From NCBI GenBank assembly GCA_028293405.1, contig JAQGOW010000489.1:1-9158 (forward strand): 9,158 nucleotides of DNA, read 5' to 3'. The notes under the pieces are model-generated. The model was not told the origin of the DNA. It saw nothing but the letters and a program-made list of their open reading frames with translations, and ran no database searches. The position numbers were made by a program, and so were the translations under genes. The DNA comes from Verrucomicrobiales bacterium (GTDB lineage: Bacteria; Verrucomicrobiota; Verrucomicrobiia; Limisphaerales; Palsa-1400). Below, in pieces: positions 1 through 4,648 of this stretch (positions are counted from its first letter, which is position 1; each line of letters opens with the position of its first letter).

Positions 1-28
1 CGAACCCGTGCTTAACTACCCTCGTCCG

Positions 29-370
29 ATGAGCGAACCCCAAAAACTCCTCTTTATTTGCAGCCAAAACCGCTGGCGCAGCCTGACCGCCGAAAAAATG
101 TACGAAGGCTTTCCCGGCTACGAAGTCCGTTCCGCCGGCACCGAACAAGGCGCCCGCATCCGCGTCACCGAAGGCCACATTGGTTGGGCGGACAAAATCT
201 TCGTCATGGAAAAACGCCACATCGACCGCCTCCGCGACCGCTTCGGAGATCAACTAGCCGGAAAAGAAATAATCTGCATCCACATCGACGACGACTACCG
301 CTTCATGGACCAGGACCTGGTCACCGTCCTCCGCGAACAACTCCGCCCCCACATCCAGGTCCCCGAATAG
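29..370 (+). CDS. Small protein-tyrosine-phosphatase-like protein (113 aa)
   Basis: This is a short cytoplasmic protein related to low-molecular-weight tyrosine phosphatases, in the compact 'predicted protein tyrosine phosphatase' group (COG4551 type, usually about 105-115 aa). The phosphate-binding loop C-x5-R-S is visible right after the first beta-strand (C11-SQNRW-R17-S18), followed by an Arg-Ser-Ala-Gly segment near residues 34-37 as in LMW phosphatases. Near the C-terminus an acidic stretch (D87, D88, D89, Y90) followed by 'RFMD' matches the region that in this group carries the candidate general acid. I chose the ATG at 29 because it puts the P-loop at the usual distance from the N-terminus; a GTG at 8 would add seven residues with no family support. 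No clear Shine-Dalgarno precedes it, and upstream context is cut off by the window edge. Family membership is fairly secure; the physiological substrate is unknown. Confidence 0.85.
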   Translation: MSEPQKLLFICSQNRWRSLTAEKMYEGFPGYEVRSAGTEQGARIRVTEGHIGWADKIFVMEKRHIDRLRDRFGDQLAGKEIICIHIDDDYRFMDQDLVTVLREQLRPHIQVPE

Positions 371-534
371 TTTCTGTTTCAACGCCCCAACAGTTTCTCG
401 CAAACACTTTAGAATTTGACACGTAGCTACTTCCTTACATATCATGCAGTAGTGTGAGGTCGCCCGATTCAATCCCGTCCTCTCTTGTTCTTTGAAAACC
501 CGCACCAGAGCGCGTGTTGAGATTGCAACGCCGG

Positions 535-584
535 TTGTTGCTACGAGTTGCGACTTGTAGCTGATTGTAGCTACTTGTAGCAAC
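535..584 (+). repeat. Decanucleotide tandem repeat, block 1 (5 units)
   Basis: Five consecutive 10-bp units are seen. The central ones read TTGTAGCTAC or differ from it at one to four positions (units start at 535, 545, 555, 565 and 575). Two further, weaker units may extend the block to 604. The 10-bp period is not a multiple of three, which argues against a coding repeat. Read on the plus strand, the unit shares 7 of 10 positions with the minus-strand unit of block 3. Confidence 0.75.
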
Positions 585-586
585 AA
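535..586. repeat. Nested inverted repeat / potential hairpin
   Basis: A perfect 10-bp inverted repeat (TTGTTGCTAC at 535-544, its complement at 577-586) encloses a second perfect 6-bp inverted repeat (557-562 with 569-574, 6-nt loop). The structure coincides with repeat block 1, so the inverted symmetry may partly come from the GTAGCTAC core of the repeat unit, which is itself palindromic. No T-run follows, so it is not a standard terminator. Confidence 0.7.
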
Positions 587-635
587 TTCGCGATGTTTTG
601 CGAAAACCACTGCCCGAAAGTCCAATACACGCGAT

Positions 636-675
636 TCAGTAAGTATCGGTAACCAAAGGTAACCATCGGTAACCA
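636..675 (-). repeat. Decanucleotide tandem repeat, block 2 (4 units)
   Basis: Four 10-bp units are seen. Three carry GGTAACCA at an exact 10-bp spacing (units at 646, 656 and 666); a more diverged first unit is at 636. Read on the minus strand, the units are TGGTTACCGA or TGGTTACCTT. They share the TGGT start and about 6 of 10 positions with block 3, suggesting a common origin. Confidence 0.75.
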
Positions 676-690
676 AAATAGAAATTCTGC

Positions 691-790
691 TCAGCGCCGA
701 TTCCTGACGACATTCGACCATTAGCGACCATTAGCGACCATTAGCGACCATTAGCGACGACTTACGACCATTAGTGACCATTAGTGACCA
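691..790 (-). repeat. Decanucleotide tandem repeat, block 3 (10 units)
   Basis: Ten head-to-tail 10-bp units are seen in perfect 10-bp register. TTAGCGACCA occurs three times (721, 731, 741), followed by single-base variants (751, and TTAGTGACCA at 771 and 781) and more diverged units at 691, 701, 711 and 761. There are no insertions or deletions between units. On the minus strand the unit is TGGTCGCTAA. The array ends about 48 bp from the stop codon of the hydrolase gene. Confidence 0.9.
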
Positions 791-837
791 CTAACAGGCC
801 TTTCGGACTGCCCCCCGTTTTTCACTCTCACTGTCAC

Positions 838-2187
838 TCAAGGCGACGTAAACGCCTTCGGCACAATGGAATGAACCGCATCAACGATCTTGTCCTCAGT
901 CGAATCCGCTAACCAGGCCGGCTGATCATAATAAACCATCGCACCGCCCGCTTCGTAGCCGCCCTCCTTGAGGATGCGCTTCGAAGGAATGTAACAAGGC
1001 ACTTCGTTCGAGTAACCGTTCACCCACAAGCGCGACTTGTCGTAATTGCCTTTTAAGCGCAACGAATAATCAACGACGACCTCACCGCACAAGAACACCA
1101 TCGCCATCTCATCGCCAAAATTCCATTCCTGGACGAGATACGGGAGTTGCGTCGGCAATTTCTCACCGCGATCCAATCGCGCCAGATTCTTGTTCGCGTG
1201 ATAAACGATCGGAAAATCACTCGGCCCGGTTAACTTCGTGCGACGTTCCCACTCCTGCCGCGTCGGCAAAGCCTGGAAATCGAGTTCAATGCGTTTCGAG
1301 CGACACTCAAGCTTCTCATCGAGCGGTTTGAACGATTGCGACAGCAACCCGTCGACAGCTTTCGAAATCTCCTGTCCATGTTCCTTGGCGTTGTCGAGCG
1401 TACCGCGCGGAAACGGATTCGAATCCGCGCCGCAACCCATGATCGTCATCGCAATCGCTCCCGGATGCTGTTGCTCGATATACTCCTGCGCGTAACCGGC
1501 CCAATCACCGCAAATCTGGTTTGGCTCATGCGACAACGTCGTGCAATGGCACGCATAATTGACAAGCAACGCGCGAAGCTCCCCGTTCGTCCCGGTCACC
1601 TTCAACACCGGCAAATCATGATCCGTCGGCCCGCCTTTCGTCCGACGATTTCCAGCAAACCCCGCCGTGCCTTGCGCCCAAGACAACGTCGCCGGCTTGC
1701 GTCCATCCAACGCCTCCATTGCCACCGCGGAAACCTTGTCGATAAACTCTCGCGTATACCGATCAATGTGCGCCTGCTCCTCAGGTGTCGCGTCCCGACC
1801 GAAAATGTTATCCGCCGCGCCTTTGAGTTTCGGTGCCGAGTGCGTATGCGAAACACAAATCGCCAGTTTCTCCGAACGCACTCCGCGCGATTTCAACCGT
1901 TGCAAAATCTCTTCGCGAACCGTCGCCGGCAAAATGCAATTATCGACCGAAATCAAAATCGCCGGCCCTTGCTTATCGGTCCCGATCGCCAGCGCCTTGG
2001 CAAACACGTGTTGAATAACCCCGTCGCACTCGGCCTTGCGCGCGAGATAACCATTCAGCCGAATCGGATAATCCGGCGTGATATCCACCCGCGCCACGCC
2101 GACCTCAAAGACGGACTCCTTCGCACAAACCGACAACAAAGGCAAAACGCACAACAGCGTCAGCAGTGATTTCATGCTGACGAGCAT
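838..2187 (-). CDS. Secreted neutral/alkaline ceramidase-like hydrolase
   Basis: This 449-aa protein matches the N-terminal catalytic domain of neutral/alkaline non-lysosomal ceramidases, zinc amidases that cleave the N-acyl bond of ceramide. A signal peptide is visible (Met-Lys then a Leu/Val-rich core ending near 'SVCAKE', about residues 5-23), so it should act outside the cytoplasm. 'GVARVDITP' begins the domain. Zn-ligand regions appear as 'SHTHSAP' (about 113-119), 'NYACHCTTL' (about 210-218), a late 'GEVVVDY', and 'NGYSNEVPCYIP' for the C-terminal tyrosine. The nucleophile loop, usually GDxSPN, reads GCGADSNP (about 251-258). At about 450 aa it lacks the C-terminal domain of full ceramidases (about 650-700 aa). 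I chose ATG 2187 because GAGG lies 7 nt upstream; ATG 2175 would also leave a signal peptide. Ceramide as the substrate is not established; many homologues in this phylum are uncharacterised. Confidence 0.85.
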   Translation of the reverse strand: MLVSMKSLLTLLCVLPLLSVCAKESVFEVGVARVDITPDYPIRLNGYLARKAECDGVIQHVFAKALAIGTDKQGPAILISVDNCILPATVREEILQRLKSRGVRSEKLAICVSHTHSAPKLKGAADNIFGRDATPEEQAHIDRYTREFIDKVSAVAMEALDGRKPATLSWAQGTAGFAGNRRTKGGPTDHDLPVLKVTGTNGELRALLVNYACHCTTLSHEPNQICGDWAGYAQEYIEQQHPGAIAMTIMGCGADSNPFPRGTLDNAKEHGQEISKAVDGLLSQSFKPLDEKLECRSKRIELDFQALPTRQEWERRTKLTGPSDFPIVYHANKNLARLDRGEKLPTQLPYLVQEWNFGDEMAMVFLCGEVVVDYSLRLKGNYDKSRLWVNGYSNEVPCYIPSKRILKEGGYEAGGAMVYYDQPAWLADSTEDKIVDAVHSIVPKAFTSP

Positions 2188-2194
2188 ATTCAAA

Positions 2195-2198
2195 CCTC
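2195..2198 (-). promoter_or_regulatory. Shine-Dalgarno GAGG of ceramidase-like gene
   Basis: GAGG on the minus strand lies 7 nt before the ATG at 2187. It favours this start over the in-frame TTG at 2193, which is too close, and over the ATG at 2175, which lacks a well-placed site. Confidence 0.55.
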
Positions 2199-2252
2199 GA
2201 TTTCGCGCGATAAATTTTTGATGCGAGCCGCGTCCGCCAACTGGTAGAGCGC

Positions 2253-2489
2253 CTACAGCTTGCTGTGCGATCCGTCACAAAACGGCATGTTCTTGGAATG
2301 TTTGCACGCGCACCAGGCCACCGTCTTCTTCTCGGTGATCCCGACCTTCATCGGCCCGAAGCCGGTCGCTGCATGTGAACCATCGCAAAACGGCTGACTC
2401 TTGGAACGACCACAAGCGCACCACCAATACGTTCCTGGTTCGACGAGTTGAACGATCGGAGATTTTTGAAAAACAACGGGATCAGCCAT
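2253..2489 (-). CDS. Tandem CDGSH iron-sulfur domain protein (78 aa)
   Basis: This small soluble protein has two complete CDGSH-type motifs, each able to hold a 2Fe-2S cluster through three Cys and one His, as in mitoNEET-like proteins. Motif 1 uses C24, C26, C35 and H39 ('PFCDGSH'); motif 2 uses C60, C62, C71 and H75, with the protein ending three residues later. The two halves are about 36 residues apart and nearly the same in layout, consistent with an internal duplication as in CISD3-like and bacterial two-motif proteins. There is no signal peptide or membrane helix. The family is linked to redox sensing, cluster transfer and iron or ROS balance, but the role here is unknown. The ATG at 2489 is the natural start; no strong Shine-Dalgarno precedes it. 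It is 65 bp upstream of the ceramidase-like gene and may be co-transcribed with it. Confidence 0.92.
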   Translation of the reverse strand: MADPVVFQKSPIVQLVEPGTYWWCACGRSKSQPFCDGSHAATGFGPMKVGITEKKTVAWCACKHSKNMPFCDGSHSKL

Positions 2490-2600
2490 GAACGGTGAAT
2501 ACTTGGCCCGAGCACCATTTGCAAGTCCATGCGCTCAGGTCGTCACCCATTGCACAAATTGCATTTTCTCTGCGTAGAAAAAAACTGCGAGCGATCTAGA

Positions 2601-2621
2601 GTTGGAGAGCCAATTTCCAAC
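2601..2621. repeat. Short hairpin
   Basis: GTTGGA at 2601-2606 pairs perfectly with TCCAAC at 2616-2621 across a 9-nt loop. An overlapping alternative pairs AGCCA (2608-2612) with TGGCT (2622-2626). The competing folds are compatible with a structured RNA but could also be chance. Confidence 0.45.
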
Positions 2622-2686
2622 TGGCTTCGAGGCTGCGGAGGACCTGAAATGGTTAAGAGAGCTGCGTAGCCGGTTGGCCAATCCAG

Positions 2687-2719
2687 AAAGCCGCCGCATG
2701 TCGCGCGCGGCTTTTTTTT
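2687..2719 (+). terminator. Rho-independent terminator, plus orientation
   Basis: AAAGCCGC (2687-2694) pairs perfectly with GCGGCTTT (2707-2714). Three further inner base pairs close a 5-nt loop, with one bulged base, and eight T's run from 2712 to 2719. This is a textbook intrinsic terminator for plus-strand transcription, yet both flanking genes are on the minus strand. Read the other way, as the 3' end of the aldehyde dehydrogenase transcript (its stop is at 2722), the stem is followed by only three T's, so it would be weak or rely on other factors. Confidence 0.65.
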
Positions 2720-2721
2720 AG

Positions 2722-4302
2722 CTAACACTTCTCGCGCGTGAATTGGCCATCAACGATCCGCCAGATATTGCGAGGGTTATCGTTTTGCAATTCCGGCGGC
2801 AACGCTGATTGAGGGAAATTCTGGAAACAAACCGGCCGCACAAAACGTTTAATCGCCCCTGTTCCAACCGAGGTCGAACGCGAATCGGTCGTCGCTGGAT
2901 AAGGTCCGCCGTGTTGCATCGAAGGACAAACCTCGACGCCAGTTGGAAATCCGTTTAACAACAAACGTCCGGCTTTCTGCTGCAAGATTTGGATGAGATT
3001 CTTGTATTGAGCCAGATCTTCGTCGGTGCCGTGAACTGTGGCCGTGAGTTGTCCGGGCAACGAGCGAGCAATCGTTTCCAACTCTGCCGGAGAACCGCAG
3101 TTCACCAATAACGTGGCAGGACCAAAAATCTCTTCGTGCAACTCCTGCTGCTTCAAAAACGTTTCAGCATCGGCCTGCAGCACCACAGCGGCAGCATCGG
3201 CTGCTTGGGCTGAGGACGACGGCTTACCGCTGGATTGCACGCCGTGAACACTAGCGGCTTTCTCGACACTCTCGCGATAGCGTTTGCAGATGTCTTGCGT
3301 GAGCATCGTGCCGGAAAATTTGTGGGCGAGTTCGTTTGCCTTGTTCGCGAAATCTGAAAAAGCGTTCCCGCGCAAACCGAACACGAGACCAGGATTCGTG
3401 CAAAACTGACCGACACCGAGCGTCACTGATTGCATCAACGTCTCCGCAATCGCCGACGCTTTGGTTTGCAATGCGCCCGGCAAAATGAACACCGGATTAA
3501 TACTGCCCATTTCTGCGTAAACCGGAATCGGCTCAGGTCGCGCTGACGCTGCGTCAAACAATGCACGTCCGCCACGGAGTGAACCGGTGAAACCGACAGC
3601 TTTGATAACGGGATGGCGCACCAGTTGCAAACCCATCTGCCCCGTGCCTTGCAACATCGAAAATAGTCCAGCAGGCATACCGCACGCATCGACGGCTTTT
3701 TGCACCGCGCGTGCTACTAACTCGGACGTGCCGGGATGACCGCGATGCGCTTTGACAATGACCGGGCAACCGGCCGCAAGCGCCGAGGCGGTGTCGCCGC
3801 CAGCGACGGAAAATGCGAGAGGAAAATTGCTCGCGCTAAAAACAACTACCGGCCCAAGCGGAACGGACATGCGGCGCAGGTCAGCTTTCGGCAGCGGTTT
3901 GCGATCGGGAATGGCGCGGTCAATCGTCGCTTCGATCCATGATCCTTCCTGGATCAAGTCGGCGAACATGGTCAATTGACCCATGGTGCGCGCGCGTTCG
4001 CCGATCAGGCGGGCTTCGGGTAATGCTGTTTCTGCCTTCGCGCGTTGGATCAGTTCATCGCCGAGATTGTTAATTTCCTCGGCAATGCGGCGCAAAAAAA
4101 TGGAACGCTGTTCAGGGGTAGTGCGTTCGTAAATATCGAAAGCTGCCGCGGCTTGTAGTGCTGCCAACTCGACTTCCTGGTCGGACGCTTCGCGAAAATC
4201 CGGGCTGAGCTTCTCGCCGGTTGTCGGGTTGTTATTGGAGAAAACCTTTTGCCCGCCACCGACCCATTTGCCAGCGACGAGATTGAGTCCGGAGAGTTGC
4301 AT
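2722..4302 (-). CDS. 2,5-dioxopentanoate (ketoglutarate semialdehyde) dehydrogenase-type aldehyde dehydrogenase
   Basis: This 526-aa cytoplasmic enzyme belongs to the aldehyde dehydrogenase superfamily and resembles the ketoglutarate-semialdehyde dehydrogenase subgroup (about 525 aa), which oxidises 2,5-dioxopentanoate to 2-oxoglutarate with NAD(P)+. That reaction ends the hydroxyproline, D-glucarate and non-phosphorylating L-arabinose routes. Visible landmarks are oxyanion-hole Asn159 in 'FSASNFPLAFS', cofactor-binding Lys184 in 'VIVKAHRGHPGTSE', a Gly-rich 'VGFTGSLRGGRALFD' near 237-250, general-base Glu264 in 'AEMGSINPVF', and nucleophile Cys301 in 'GQFCTNPGLVF'. The E-x-G-S-x-N-P-V-F and Q-F-C-T-x-P-G patterns separate this subgroup from ordinary ALDHs. 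ATG 4302 was chosen because AGG lies 5 nt upstream and the family's N-terminus ('GLNLVAGKWV') follows; an in-frame ATG at 4389 would add 29 unsupported residues. No other gene of those pathways is nearby, so the exact substrate is open. Confidence 0.9.
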   Translation of the reverse strand: MQLSGLNLVAGKWVGGGQKVFSNNNPTTGEKLSPDFREASDQEVELAALQAAAAFDIYERTTPEQRSIFLRRIAEEINNLGDELIQRAKAETALPEARLIGERARTMGQLTMFADLIQEGSWIEATIDRAIPDRKPLPKADLRRMSVPLGPVVVFSASNFPLAFSVAGGDTASALAAGCPVIVKAHRGHPGTSELVARAVQKAVDACGMPAGLFSMLQGTGQMGLQLVRHPVIKAVGFTGSLRGGRALFDAASARPEPIPVYAEMGSINPVFILPGALQTKASAIAETLMQSVTLGVGQFCTNPGLVFGLRGNAFSDFANKANELAHKFSGTMLTQDICKRYRESVEKAASVHGVQSSGKPSSSAQAADAAAVVLQADAETFLKQQELHEEIFGPATLLVNCGSPAELETIARSLPGQLTATVHGTDEDLAQYKNLIQILQQKAGRLLLNGFPTGVEVCPSMQHGGPYPATTDSRSTSVGTGAIKRFVRPVCFQNFPQSALPPELQNDNPRNIWRIVDGQFTREKC

Positions 4303-4307
4303 GTGTG

Positions 4308-4310
4308 CCT
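4308..4310 (-). promoter_or_regulatory. Shine-Dalgarno AGG of aldehyde dehydrogenase gene
   Basis: AGG on the minus strand sits 5 nt before the ATG at 4302. It supports this internal start over the longer in-frame ATG at 4389. Confidence 0.4.
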
Positions 4311-4339
4311 GGTCGGAATGCGACGCAGTGCGGTGTGGA

Positions 4340-4522
4340 CTACGGATTATTCTTTGCTGCGCACGCGAAGCTCCCGAGGCCAATGGCAATCAGCAACAGC
4401 GAAAAAGCGCCGAGCCAACCGTTGGTGAGCAAAATGGCCCAAACGGCGCACCAGACACCGAAAGCGGTGATCGCGAACAAAGTAATTTCTTTAGCACTAC
4501 GTTCCATAAGACGGTTGGACAT
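4340..4522 (-). CDS. Small two-helix membrane protein (60 aa), hypothetical
   Basis: I do not recognise a family. The frame encodes a short basic/polar N-terminus ('MSNRLMERSAKE'), a hydrophobic segment at about residues 13-33 (ITLFAITAF... with two Trp), a short 'TNGW' turn, a second hydrophobic segment at about 36-54, and a polar 'KNNP' tail. This is the layout of a small inner-membrane hairpin protein. It ends 37 bp before the aldehyde dehydrogenase start on the same strand, so the two could share a transcript. The start is uncertain: ATG 4522 and ATG 4507 (second Met) both lack a clear Shine-Dalgarno. The regular membrane topology argues for a real gene, but coding status is unproven. A possible role with the dehydrogenase is speculation. 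Confidence 0.5.
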   Translation of the reverse strand: MSNRLMERSAKEITLFAITAFGVWCAVWAILLTNGWLGAFSLLLIAIGLGSFACAAKNNP

Positions 4523-4603
4523 TAAACAGACGCGTTAACGGTCGCAAGCTTAACTGCAATTGATGGCCGGAATGGGAAATTTGAAGAATCGACCGACTGC
4601 GTC

Positions 4604-4646
4604 CTCTGTCCGGCCCCCTCCTCCAGAAGAGGAGAGGGCAACAGAG
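4604..4646 (-). terminator. Stem-loop just after the cytochrome gene stop
   Basis: An outer 6-bp stem (CTCTGT at 4604-4609 with ACAGAG at 4641-4646) encloses a GC-rich stem (CCCT and CCTC at 4616-4623 pairing with GAGG and AGGG at 4629-4638, 2-nt bulge, 5-nt loop). It begins 3 nt after the TAA of the large cytochrome gene on the minus strand. No U-run follows, so it may be a weak or factor-assisted terminator, or a 3' mRNA-stabilising hairpin separating this gene from the downstream small membrane protein gene. Confidence 0.5.
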
Positions 4647-4648
4647 AG

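Larger units (their letters stand above)
371..837. other. Gene-free convergent intergenic region with short repeats
   Basis: This 467-bp stretch separates the 3' ends of the plus-strand phosphatase gene and the minus-strand hydrolase gene, so it holds no promoter for either. I find no convincing gene on either strand. It is dominated by three blocks of degenerate 10-bp tandem repeats and one nested inverted repeat, each listed separately. A minus-strand open frame crosses 254-721, but it starts inside the repeats, overlaps the phosphatase gene and resembles no family I know. No clear rho-independent terminator for either flanking gene was found. Confidence 0.75.
2490..2721. other. Intergenic region with hairpins, possible plus-strand RNA
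   Basis: This 232-bp gap lies between two minus-strand genes and contains no convincing protein gene. It holds a strong plus-oriented terminator-like hairpin at its right end (2687-2719), a smaller hairpin at 2601-2621, and an 8-bp direct repeat CTGCGTAG at 2570-2577 and 2662-2669. The promoter of the CDGSH gene presumably lies in the left half on the minus strand, but I cannot pick out clear -35/-10 boxes. Confidence 0.5.

Noticed and set aside
254..721. Minus-strand open frame of 155 codons across the phosphatase 3' end and the repeats
   Set aside because: It begins inside the 10-bp repeat region, overlaps a well-supported gene on the other strand and shows no recognisable domain; the frame is open probably because the repeats lack stops in that phase.
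535..790. Could the short repeats be a CRISPR array?
   Set aside because: The units are 10 bp, directly abutting and without unique spacers; there are no cas genes in the window.
1336..2169. Long plus-strand open frame (277 codons) opposite the ceramidase-like gene
   Set aside because: The product is extremely Arg-rich and lacks domain features, as expected of an antisense shadow of a GC-rich coding region whose own family match is clear.
2233..2272. tRNA-like stretch: 'AACTGGTAGAGC' resembles a tRNA D-arm and a later 'GCGATCC' resembles a T-loop
   Set aside because: The two pieces are too close together, no acceptor or anticodon stem can be paired, and the second piece encodes the CDGSH motif of the adjacent gene.
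2543..2728. Minus-strand 61-codon frame in the gap downstream of the dehydrogenase
   Set aside because: It spans the terminator hairpin and overlaps the dehydrogenase stop; there is no Shine-Dalgarno, no domain and no hydrophobic pattern.
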